Origin: Balanoglossus misakiensis
Taxonomy: Eukaryota; Hemichordata
Direction of reading: 5' to 3'
DNA: 64,000 nucleotides
Assembly: GCA_040954595.2 (NCBI GenBank)
Contig: CM082593.2
Coordinates: 10,664,001-10,728,000, forward strand
Of the stretch, positions 20,912 to 34,100 are shown in pieces. A program made the translations under genes and the position numbers. Each line of letters starts with the position of its first letter. Within the stretch, counting starts at the first letter, position 1. The notes beneath the pieces are model-generated. The model was not told the DNA's origin, ran no database searches, and saw only the letters and a program-made list of their open reading frames with translations.

Positions 20912-23900
20912 TTTGCAAAATCTCAAAATTTCGTCAATTTTGAAAAAAATCATGGGTGAAAATCATCAAAAAATGACAAATTTTCGACTTTGCAAAATCT
21001 CAAAATTTCGTCGATTTTTGAAAAAAATCATGGGTGAAAATCATCAAAAAAATGACAAATTTTCGACTTTGCAAAATCTCAAAATTTCGTCGATTTTTGA
21101 AGAAAATCATGGGTGAAAATCATCAAAAAATGACAAATTTTCGACTTTGCAAAATCTCAAAATTTTTACGATTGTTGAAAAAAATCATCGGTGAAAATCA
21201 TCAAAAAATGACAAATTTTCGACTTTGCAAAATCTCAAAATTTCGTCGATTTTTGAAGAAAAAACGGGTGAAAATCATCAAAAAATGACACATTTACGAC
21301 TTTGCAAAATCTCAAAATTTCGTCGATTTTTGAAAAAAAATCATGGGTGAAAATCATCAAAAAATGACAAATTTTGAAAAAAAAACGGGTGAAAATCATC
21401 AAAAAATGACATATTTACGACTTTGCAAAATCTCAAAATTTCGTCGATTTTTGAAAAAAAAACGGGTGAAAATCATCAAAAAATGACACATTTACGACTT
21501 TGCAAAATCTCAAAATTTCGTCGATTTTTGAAAAAAAATCATGGGTGAAAATCATCAAAAAATGACAAATTTTCGATTTTGCAAAATCTCAAAATTTCGT
21601 CGATTTTTGAAAAAAAACGGGTGAAAATCATCAAAAAATGACACATTTTCGTCGACTTTGCAAAATCTCAAAATTTCGTCGATTTTTGAAAAAAATCATG
21701 GGGGAAAATCATGAAAAAAATGACAAATTTTCCTCTTTGCAAAATCTCAAAATTTCGTCGATTTTTAAAAAAAGACATGGGTGAAAATCATCAAAAAATA
21801 ACAAATTTTCGACTTTGCAAAATCTCAAAATTTCGTCCATTTTTGAAAAAAAATCATGGGTAAAACTCATCAAAAAATGACAAATTTTGAAAAAAAACGG
21901 GTGAAAATCATCAAAAAATGACACATTTTCGACTTTGTAAAATCTCAAAATTTCGTCGATTTTTGAAAAAAAATCATGGGTGAAAATCATCAAAAAATGA
22001 CAAATTTTCGTCTTTGCAAAATCTCAAAATTTCGTCCATTTCTGAAAAAAAATTATGGGTAAAAATCATCAAAAATGACAAATTTTCATCTTTGCAAAAT
22101 CTCAAATTTTCGTCGATTTTTGAAAAAAATCATGGTTGAAAATCATCAAAAAATGACAAAATTTTCGACTTTGCAAAATCTCAAAATTTCGTCGATTTTT
22201 GAAAAAAATCATGGGGGAAAATCATGAAAAAATGACAAATTTTCCTCTTTGCAAAATCTCACATTTCGTCAATTTTTGAAAAAATCATGGGTGAAAATCA
22301 TCAAAAAATGACAAATTTTCGACTTTGCAAAATCTCAACATTTCGTCAATTTTTGAAAAAATCATGGGTGAAAATCATCAAAAAATGACAAATTTTCGAC
22401 TTTGCAAAATCTCAAAATTTCGTCGATTTTTGAAAAAAATCATGGGGGGGAAAATCATGAAAAAATGACAAATTTTCCTCTTTGCAAAATCTCAAAATTT
22501 CGTCGATTTTTAAAAAAAGACATGGGTGAAAATCATCAAAAAATGACAAATTTTCGACTTTGCAAAATCTCAAAATTTCGTCCATTTTTGAAAAAAAATC
22601 ATGGGTAAAAATCATCAAAAATGACAAATTTTCGTCTTTGCAAAATCTCAAATTTTCGTCGATTTTTGAAAAAAAATCATGGTTGAAAATCATCAAAAAA
22701 TGACAAAATTTTCGACTTTGTAAAATCACAAAATTTCGTCGATTTTGAAAAAAATCATAGGTTCGTCGATTTTTTAAAAAAAAACATGGGTGAAAATCAT
22801 CAAAAAATGACAAATTTTGAAAAAAACGGGTGAAAATCATCAAAAAATGACACATTTTCGACTGCAAAATCTCAAAATTTCGTCAATTTTGAAAAAAATC
22901 ATGGTCGAAAATCATCAAATAATGACAATTTTTTTACTGCAAAATCTCAAAATTTCATCGATTTTTGAAAAAAATCATGGGTGAAAATCATCAAAAAATG
23001 ACAAATTTTCGACTTTGCAAAATCTCAAAATTTCGTCGATTTTTGAAGAAAATCAAGGGTGAAAATCATCAAAAAATGACAAATTTTCCTCTTTGCAAAA
23101 TCTCAAAATTTCGTCGATTTTTAAAAAAAGACATGGGTGTAAATCATCAAAAAATAACAAATTTTCGACTTTGCAAAATCTCAAAATTTCGTCGATTTTT
23201 GAAAAAAATCATGTGTGAAAATCATTAAAAAATGACAAATTTTCGACTTTGCAAAATCTCAAAATTTCGTCAATTTTTGAAAAAATCATGGGTGAAAATC
23301 ATCAAAAAATGACAAATTTTCGTCTTTGCAAAATCTCAAAATTTCGTCCATTTTAAAAAAAAAACGGGGGAAAATGATCAAAAAATGACAAATTTTCGAC
23401 TGCAAAATCTCAAAATTTCGTCAATTTTGAAAAAAATCATGGTCGAAAATCATCAAATAATGACAATTTTTTTACTGCAAAATCTCAAAATTTCATCGAT
23501 TTTTGAAAAAAATCATGGGTGAAAATCATCAAAAAATGACAAATTTTCGACTTTGCAAAATCTGAAAATTTCGTCGATTTTTGAAAAAAATCATGGGTGA
23601 AAATCATCAAAAAATGACAAATTTTCGACTTTGCAAAATCTCAAAATTTCGTCAATTTTTGAAAAAATCATGGGTGAAAATCATCAAAAAATGACAAATT
23701 TTCGTCTTTGCAAAATCTCAAAATTTCGTCGGTTTTTGAAAAATAATATGGGTGAAAATCATCAAAAAATGACAAATTTTCGACTTTGCAAAATCTCAAA
23801 ATTTCGTCGGTTTTGAAAAAAATCATGGGTTCGTCGATTTTTTTAAATAAAAACATGGGTGAAAATCATCAAAAAATGACAAATGTTCGACTTTGCAAAA

Positions 23901-26900
23901 TCTAAAAATTTCGTCGATTTTTGAAAAAAAATCATGGGTGAAAATCATCAAAAAATGACAAATTTTCGTCTTTGCAAAATCTCAAAATTTCGTCCATTTT
24001 TGAAAAAAAATCATGGGTAAAAATCATCAAAAATGACAAATTTTCGTCTTTGCAAAATCTCAAATTTTCGTCGATTTTTGAAAAAAAATCATGGTTGAAA
24101 ATCATCAAAAAATGACAAAATGTTCGACTTTGTAAAATCACAAAATTTCGTCGATTTTGAAAAAAATCATAGGTTCGTCGAATTTTTTTAAAAAAACATG
24201 GGTGAAAATCATCAAAAAATGACAAATTTTGAAAAAAAAACGGGTGAAAATCATCAAAAAATGACCTATTTTCGTCGACTTTGCAAAATCTCAAAATTTC
24301 GTCGATTTTTGAAAAAAATCATGGGGGAAAATCATGAAAAAATGACATATTTTCCTCTTTGCAAAATCTCAAAATTTCGTCGATTTTTAAAAAAAGACAT
24401 GGGTGAAAATCATCAAAAAATAACAAATTTTCGACTTTGCAAAATCTCAAAATTTCGTCCATTTTTGAAAAAAAATCATGGGTAAAAATCATCAAAAAAT
24501 GACAAATTTTCGTCTTTGCAAAATCTCAAAATTTCGTCAATTTTGAAAAAAATCATGGGTGAAAATCATCAAAAAATGACAAATTTTCGACTTTGCAAAA
24601 TCTCAAAATTTCGTCGATTTTTGAAAAAAATCATGGGTGAAAATCATCAAAAAAATGACAAATTTTCGACTTTGCAAAATCTCAAAATTTCGTCGATTTT
24701 TGAAGAAAATCATGGGTGAAAATCATCAAAAAATGACAAATTTTCGACTTTGCAAAATCTCAAAATTTTTACGATTGTTGAAAAAAATCATCGGTGAAAA
24801 TCATCAAAAAATGACAAATTTTCGACTTTGCAAAATCTCAAAATTTCGTCGATTTTTGAAGAAAAAACGGGTGAAAATCATCAAAAAATGACACATTTAC
24901 GACTTTGCAAAATCTCAAAATTTCGTCGATTTTTGAAAAAAAATCATGGGTGAAAATCATCAAAAAATGACAAATTTTGAAAAAAAAACGGGTGAAAATC
25001 ATCAAAAAATGACATATTTACGACTTTGCAAAATCTCAAAATTTCGTCGATTTTTGAAAAAAAAACGGGTGAAAATCATCAAAAAATGACACATTTACGA
25101 CTTTGCAAAATCTCAAAATTTCGTCGATTTTTGAAAAAAAATCATGGGTGAAAATCATCAAAAAATGACAAATTTTCGATTTTGCAAAATCTCAAAATTT
25201 CGTCGATTTTTGAAAAAAAACGGGTGAAAATCATCAAAAAATGACACATTTTCGTCGACTTTGCAAAATCTCAAAATTTCGTCGATTTTTGAAAAAAATC
25301 ATGGGGGAAAATCATGAAAAAAATGACAAATTTTCCTCTTTGCAAAATCTCAAAATTTCGTCGATTTTTAAAAAAAGACATGGGTGAAAATCATCAAAAA
25401 ATAACAAATTTTCGACTTTGCAAAATCTCAAAATTTCGTCCATTTTTGAAAAAAAATCATGGGTAAAACTCATCAAAAAATGACAAATTTTGAAAAAAAA
25501 CGGGTGAAAATCATCAAAAAATGACACATTTTCGACTTTGTAAAATCTCAAAATTTCGTCGATTTTTGAAAAAAAATCATGGGTGAAAATCATCAAAAAA
25601 TGACAAATTTTCGTCTTTGCAAAATCTCAAAATTTCGTCCATTTCTGAAAAAAAATTATGGGTAAAAATCATCAAAAATGACAAATTTTCATCTTTGCAA
25701 AATCTCAAATTTTCGTCGATTTTTGAAAAAAATCATGGTTGAAAATCATCAAAAAATGACAAAATTTTCGACTTTGCAAAATCTCAAAATTTCGTCGATT
25801 TTTGAAAAAAATCATGGGGGAAAATCATGAAAAAATGACAAATTTTCCTCTTTGCAAAATCTCAACATTTCGTCAATTTTTGAAAAAATCATGGGTGAAA
25901 ATCATCAAAAAATGACAAATTTTCGACTTTGCAAAATCTCAACATTTCGTCAATTTTTGAAAAAATCATGGGTGAAAATCATCAAAAAATGACAAATTTT
26001 CGACTTTGCAAAATCTCAAAATTTCGTCGATTTTTGAAAAAAATCATGGGGGGAAAATCATGAAAAAATGACAAATTTTCCTCTTTGCAAAATCTCAAAA
26101 TTTCGTCGATTTTTAAAAAAAGACATGGGTGAAAATCATCAAAAAATGACAAATTTTCGACTTTGCAAAATCTCAAAATTTCGTCCATTTTTGAAAAAAA
26201 ATCATGGGTAAAAATCATCAAAAATGACAAATTTTCGTCTTTGCAAAATCTCAAATTTTCGTCGATTTTTGAAAAAAAATCATGGTTGAAAATCATCAAA
26301 AAATGACAAAATTTTCGACTTTGTAAAATCACAAAATTTCGTCGATTTTGAAAAAAATCATAGGTTCGTCGATTTTTTAAAAAAAAACATGGGTGAAAAT
26401 CATCAAAAAATGACAAATTTTGAAAAAAAACGGGTGAAAATCATCAAAAAATGACACATTTTCGACTGCAAAATCTCAAAATTTCGTCAATTTTGAAAAA
26501 AATCATGGTCGAAAATCATCAAATAATGACAATTTTTTTACTGCAAAATCTCAAAATTTCATCGATTTTTGAAAAAAATCATGGGTGAAAATCATCAAAA
26601 AATGACAAATTTTCGACTTTGCAAAATCTCAAAATTTCGTCGATTTTTGAAGAAAATCAAGGGTGAAAATCATCAAAAAATGACAAATTTTCCTCTTTGC
26701 AAAATCTCAAAATTTCGTCGATTTTTAAAAAAAGACATGGGTGTAAATCATCAAAAAATAACAAATTTTCGACTTTGCAAAATCTCAAAATTTCGTCGAT
26801 TTTTGAAAAAAATCATGTGTGAAAATCATTAAAAAATGACAAATTTTCGACTTTGCAAAATCTCAAAATTTCGTCAATTTTTGAAAAAATCATGGGTGAA

Positions 26901-28119
26901 AATCATCAAAAAATGACAAATTTTCGTCTTTGCAAAATCTCAAAATTTCGTCCATTTTAAAAAAAAAACGGGGGAAAATGATCAAAAAATGACAAATTTT
27001 CGACTGCAAAATCTCAAAATTTCGTCAATTTTGAAAAAAATCATGGTCGAAAATCATCAAATAATGACAATTTTTTTACTGCAAAATCTCAAAATTTCAT
27101 CGATTTTTGAAAAAAATCATGGGTGAAAATCATCAAAAAATGACAAATTTTCGACTTTGCAAAATCTGAAAATTTCGTCGATTTTTGAAAAAAATCATGG
27201 GTGAAAATCATCAAAAAATGACAAATTTTCGACTTTGCAAAATCTCAAAATTTCGTCAATTTTTGAAAAAATCATGGGTGAAAATCATCAAAAAATGACA
27301 AATTTTCGTCTTTGCAAAATCTCAAAATTTCGTCGGTTTTTGAAAAATAATATGGGTGAAAATCATCAAAAAATGACAAATTTTCGACTTTGCAAAATCT
27401 CAAAATTTCGTCGGTTTTGAAAAAAATCATGGGTTCGTCGATTTTTTTAAATAAAAACATGGGTGAAAATCATCAAAAAATGACAAATGTTCGACTTTGC
27501 AAAATCTAAAAATTTCGTCGATTTTTGAAAAAAAATCATGGGTGAAAATCATCAAAAAATGACAAATTTTCGTCTTTGCAAAATCTCAAAATTTCGTCCA
27601 TTTTTGAAAAAAAATCATGGGTAAAAATCATCAAAAATGACAAATTTTCGTCTTTGCAAAATCTCAAATTTTCGTCGATTTTTGAAAAAAAATCATGGTT
27701 GAAAATCATCAAAAAATGACAAAATGTTCGACTTTGTAAAATCACAAAATTTCGTCGATTTTGAAAAAAATCATAGGTTCGTCGAATTTTTTTAAAAAAA
27801 CATGGGTGAAAATCATCAAAAAATGACAAATTTTGAAAAAAAAACGGGTGAAAATCATCAAAAAATGACCTATTTTCGTCGACTTTGCAAAATCTCAAAA
27901 TTTCGTCGATTTTTGAAAAAAATCATGGGGGAAAATCATGAAAAAATGACATATTTTCCTCTTTGCAAAATCTCAAAATTTCGTCGATTTTTAAAAAAAG
28001 ACATGGGTGAAAATCATCAAAAAATAACAAATTTTCGACTTTGCAAAATCTCAAAATTTCGTCCATTTTTGAAAAAAAATCATGGGTAAAAATCATCAAA
28101 AAATGACAAATTTTCGTCT
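20912..28119 (+). repeat. tandem higher-order repeat, two copies of 3,604 bp
   Basis: 20912-24515 and 24516-28119 are near-identical, with the same succession of about 46 variant monomers. For example, the unit with ATTTTTACGATTGTTG occurs at about 21162 and 24766, and the GGGTGTAAATC unit at about 23136 and 26740. Offsets stay at 3,603-3,604 bp throughout, with only isolated one-base differences. The copies diverge from their surroundings within a monomer at both ends, as expected from unequal exchange. Confidence 0.85.
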
Positions 28120-31100
28120 TTGCAAAATCTCACAATTTCGTCGATTTTTGAAAAAAATCATGTGTGAAAATCATCAAAAAATGACAAATTTTCGACTTTG
28201 CAAAATCTCAAAATTTCGTCAATTTTTGAAAAAATCATGGGTGAAAATCATCAAAAAATGACAAATTTTCGTCTTTGCAAAATCTCAACATTTCGTCCAT
28301 TTAAAAACAAAAACGGGGGAAAATCATCAAAAAATGACAAATTTTCGACTTTGCAAAATCTCAAAATTTCGTCGATTTTTGAAAAAAATCATGGGTGAAA
28401 ATCATCAAAAAATGACAAATTTTCGACTTTGCAAAATCTCAAAATTTCGTCAATTTTTGAAAAAATCATGGGTGAAAATCATCAAAAAATGACAAATTTT
28501 CGACTTCGCAAAATCTCAAAATTTCGTCGATTTTTAAAAAAAGACATGGGTGAAAATCATCAAAAAATGACAAATTTTCGACTTTGTAAAATCTCACAAT
28601 TTCGTCGATTTTGAAAAAAATCATAGGTTCGTCGATTTTTTAAAAAAAAACATGGGTGAAAATATTCACAAAATGACAAATTTTGAAAAAAAAACGGGTG
28701 AAAATCATCAAAAAATGACACATTTTCGTCGACTTTGCAAAATCTCAAAATTTCGTCGATTTTGAAAAAAATCATAGGTTCGTCGATTTTTAAAAAAAAA
28801 ACATGGGTGAAAATCATCACAAAATGACAAATTTTGAAAAAAAAAAACGGGTGAAAATCATCAAAAAATGACAAATTTTCGACTTTGCAAAATCTCAAAA
28901 TTTCGTCAATTTTTGAAAAAATCATGGGTGAAAATCATCACAAAATGACAAATTTTGAAAAAAAAACGGGTGAAAATCATCAAAAAATGACAAATTTTCG
29001 TCTTTGCAAAATCTCAAAATTTCGTCCATTTAAAAAAAAAAAACGGGGGAAAATCATCAAAAAATGACACATTTTCGACTTTGCAAAATCTCAAAATTTC
29101 GTCAATTTTTGAAAAAATCATTGATGAAAATCATCAAAAAATGACAAATTTTCGTCTTTGCAAAATCTCAAAATTTCGTCGGTTTTTAAAAAATAATATG
29201 GGTGAAAACCATCAAAAAATGACAAATTTTTGACTGCAAAATCTCAACATTTAGTCGATTTTTGAAAAAAATCATGGGTGAAAATCATCAAAAAATGACA
29301 AATTTTCGACTTTGCAAAATCTCAAAATTTCGTCGGTTTTGAAAAAAATCATGGGTTCGTCGATTTTTTTAAATAAAAACATGGGTGAAAATCATCAAAA
29401 AATGACAAATGTTCGACTTTGCAAAATCTCAAAATTTCGTCGATTTTGAAAAAAATCATAGGTTCGTCGATTTTTTAAAAAAAAACATGGGTGAAAATCA
29501 TCACAAAATGACAAATTTTGAAAAAAAAACGGGTGAAAATCATCAAAAAATGACACATTTACGACTTTGCAAAATCTCAAAATTTCGTCGATTTTTGGAA
29601 AAAAACCATGGGTGAAAATCATGAAAAAATGACAAATTTTCCTCTTTGCAAAATCTCAAAATTTCGTCGATTTTTGAAAAAAAATCATGGGTGAAAATCA
29701 TCACAAAATGACAAATTTTGAAAAAAAAAACGGGTGAAAATCATCAAAAAATGACAAATTTTCGACTTTGCAAAATCTCAAAATTTCGTCGATTTTTGAA
29801 AAAAATAATGGGGAAAATGATCAAAAAATGACAAATTTTCGACTGCAAAATTTCAAAATTTCGTCAATTTTGAAAAAATCATGGGTGAAAATCATCAAAA
29901 AATGACAAATTTTCGACTGCAAAATCTCAAAATTTCGTCGATTTTTGAAAAAAAATCATGGGTAAAAATCATCAAAAATGACAAATTTTCGTCTTTGCAA
30001 AATCTCAAACTTTCGTCCATTTTTAAAAAACAATCATGGGGGAAAATCATCAAAAAATGACAAATTTTCGATTTTGCAAAATCTCAAAATTTCGTCGATT
30101 TTTGAAAAAAAATGTGTGAAAATCATCAAAAAATGACACATTTTCGTCGACTTTGCAAAATCTCAAAATTTCGTCGATTTTTGAAAAAAATCATGGGGGA
30201 AAATCATGAAAAAATGACAAATTTTCGACTTTGCAAAATCTCAAAATTTCGTCAATTTTGAATAAAAATCATGGGTGAAAATCATCAAAAAATGACAAAT
30301 TTTCGACTTTGCAAAATCTCACAATTTCGTCGATTTTGTTCACCAAAAAATGAGAAATTTTCGGCTTTGCAAAATCTCAAAATTTCGTCAATTTTGAAAA
30401 AAATCATGGGTGAAAATCATCAAAAAATGACAAATTTTCGACTTTGCAAAATCTCAAAATTTCGTCGATTTTTGAAGAAAATCATGGGTGAAAATCATCA
30501 AAAAATGACAAATTTTCGACTTTGCAAAATCTCAAAATTTTTTCGATTGTTGAAAAAAATCATCGGTGAAAATCATCAAAAAATGACAAATTTTCGACTT
30601 TGCAAAATCTCAAAATTTTGTTGATTTTTGAAAAAAATCATAGGTGAAAATCATCAAAAAATGACAAATTTTCGACTTTGCAAAATCTCAAAATTTCGTC
30701 GATTTTTGAAGAAAATCATGGGTGAAAATCATCAAAAAATGACAAATTTTGAAAAAAAAACGGGTGAAAATCATCAAAAAATGACATATTTACGACTTTG
30801 CAAAATCTCAAAATTTCGTCGATTTTTGAAAAAAAACCGGGTGAAAATCATCAAAAAATGACACATTTACGACTTTGCAAAATCTCAAAATTTCGTCGAT
30901 TTTTGAAAAAAAATCATGGGTGAAAATCATCAAAAAATGACAAATTTTCGATTTTGCTAAATCTCAAAATTTCGTCGATTTTTGAAAAAAACGGGTGAAA
31001 ATCATCAAAAAATGACACATTTTCGTCGACTTTGCAAAATCTCAAAATTTCGTCGATTTTTGAAGAAAATCATGGGTGAAAATCATCAAAAAATTACAAA

Positions 31101-34100
31101 TTTTCGACTTTGCAAAATCTCAAAATTTCGTCAATTTTGAAAAAAATCATCGGTGAAAATCATCAAAAAATTACAAATTTTTTACTGCAAAATCTCAAAT
31201 TTTCGTCGATTTTTTAAAAAAATTGTTGAAAATCATCAAAAAATGACAAATTTTCCTCTCTTGCAAAATCTGAAAATTTCATCGATTTTTGAGAAAAATC
31301 ATGGGTGAAAATCAACAAAAAATGACAAATTTTCGACTTTGCAAAATCTCAAATTTTCGTCGATTTTTGAAAAAAATCATGGGGGAAAATGATCAAAAAA
31401 TGACAAATTTTCGACTGCAAAATCTCAAAATTTCGTCAATTTTGAAAAAAATCATGGGTGAAAATCATGAAAAAATGACAATTTTTTTACTGCAAAATCT
31501 CAAAATTTCATCGATTTTTGAAAAAAATCATGGGTGAAAATCATCAAAAAATGACAAATTTTCGACTTTGCAAAATCTCAAAATTTCGTCGATTTTTGAA
31601 AAACAAAATCATGGGAAAAAATCTTCAAAAAATGACAAATTTTCGACTTTGCAAAATCTCAAAATTTCGTCGATTTTTGAAAAAAATAATGGGGAAAATG
31701 ATCAAAAAATGACAAATTTTCGACTGCAAAATTTCAAAATTTCGTCAATTTTGAAAAAAATCATGGTCGAAAATCATCAAATAATGACAATTTTTTTACT
31801 GCAAAATCTCAAAATTTCATCGATTTTTGAAAAAAATCATGGGTGAAAATCATCAAAAAATGACAAATTTTCGACTTTGCAAAATCTCAAAATTTCGTCG
31901 ATTTTTGAAGAAAATCAAGGGTGAAAATCATCAAAAAATGACAAATTTTCCTCTTTGCAAAATCTCAAAATTTCGTCGATTTTTAAAAAAAGACATGGGT
32001 GTAAATCATCAAAAAATAACAAATTTTCGACTTTGCAAAATCTCAAAATTTCGTCGATTTTTGAAAAAAATCATGTGTGAAAATCATTAAAAAATGACAA
32101 ATTTTCGACTTTGCAAAATCTCAAAATTTCGTCAATTTTTGAAAAAATCATGGGTGAAAATCATCAAAAAATGACAAATTTTCGTCTTTGCAAAATCTCA
32201 AAATTTCGTCCATTTTAAAAAAAAAACGGGGGAAAATGATCAAAAAATGACAAATTTTCGACTGCAAAATCTCAAAATTTCGTCAATTTTGAAAAAAATC
32301 ATGGTCGAAAATCATCAAATAATGACAATTTTTTTACTGCAAAATCTCAAAATTTCATCGATTTTTGAAAAAAATCATGGGTGAAAATCATCAAAAAATG
32401 ACAAATTTTCGACTTTGCAAAATCTCAAAATTTCGTCGATTTTTGAAGAAAATCAAGGGTGAAAATCATCAAAAAATGACAAATTTTCGACTTTGCAAAA
32501 TCTGAAAATTTCGTCGATTTTTGAAAAAAATCATGGGTGAAAATCATCAAAAAATGACAAATTTTCGACTTTGCAAAATCTCAAAATTTCGTCAATTTTT
32601 GAAAAAATCATGGGTGAAAATCATCAAAAAATGACAAATTTTCGGCTTTGCAAAATCTCAAAATTTCGTCAATTTTGAAAAAAATCATGGGTGAAAATCA
32701 TCAAAAAATGACAAATTTTCGACTTTGCAAAATCTCAAAATTTCGTCGATTTTTGAAAAAAATCATGGGTGAAAATCATCAAAAAAATGACAAATTTTCG
32801 ACTTTGCAAAATCTCAAAATTTCGTCGATTTTTGAAGAAAATCATGGGTGAAAATCATCAAAAAATGACAAATTTTCGACTTTGCAAAATCTCAAAATTT
32901 TTTCGATTGTTGAAAAAAATCATCGGTGAAAATCATCAAAAAATGACAAATTTTCGACTTTGCAAAATCTGAAAATTTCGTCGATTTTTGAAAAAAATCA
33001 TGGGTGAAATCATCAAAAAATGACAAATTTTCGACTTTGCAAAATCTCAAAATTTCGTCAATTTTTGAAAAAATCATGGGTGAAAATCATCAAAAAATGA
33101 CAAATTTTCGGCTTTGCAAAATCTCAAAATTTCGTCAATTTTGAAAAAAATCATGGGTGAAAATCATCAAAAAATGACAAATTTTCGACTTTGCAAAATC
33201 TCAAAATTTCGTCGATTTTTGAAAAAAATCATGGGTGAAAATCATCAAAAAAATGACAAATTTTCGACTTTGCAAAATCTCAAAATTTCGTCGATTTTTG
33301 AAGAAAATCATGGGTGAAAATCATCAAAAAATGACAAATTTTCGACTTTGCAAAATCTCAAAATTTTTTCGATTGTTGAAAAAAATCATCGGTGAAAATC
33401 ATCAAAAAATGACAAATTTTCGACTTTGCAAAATCTCAAAATTTCGTCGATTTTTGAAGAAAATCATGGGTGAAAATCATCAAAAAATGACAAATTTTGA
33501 AAAAAAAACGGGTGAAAATCATCAAAAAATGACATATTTACGACTTTGCAAAATCTCAAAATTTCGTCGATTTTTGAAAAAAAACCGGGTGAAAATCATC
33601 AAAAAATGACACATTTACGACTTTGCAAAATCTCAAAATTTCGTCGATTTTTGAAAAAAAATCATGGGTGAAAATCATCAAAAAATGACAAATTTTCGAT
33701 TTTGCTAAATCTCAAAATTTCGTCGATTTTTGAAAAAAACGGGTGAAAATCATCAAAAAATGACACATTTTCGTCGACTTTGCAAAATCTCAAAATTTCG
33801 TCGATTTTTGAAGAAAATCATGGGTGAAAATCATCAAAAAATTACAAATTTTCGACTTTGCAAAATCTCAAAATTTCGTCAATTTTGAAAAAAATCATCG
33901 GTGAAAATCATCAAAAAATTACAATTTTTTTACTGCAAAATCTCAAATTTTCGTCGATTTTTTAAAAAAATTGTTGAAAATCATCAAAAAATGACAAATT
34001 TTCCTCTCTTGCAAAATCTGAAAATTTCGTCGATTTTTGAGAAAAATCATGGGTGAAAATCAACAAAAAATGACAAATTTTCGACTTTGCAAAATCTCAA

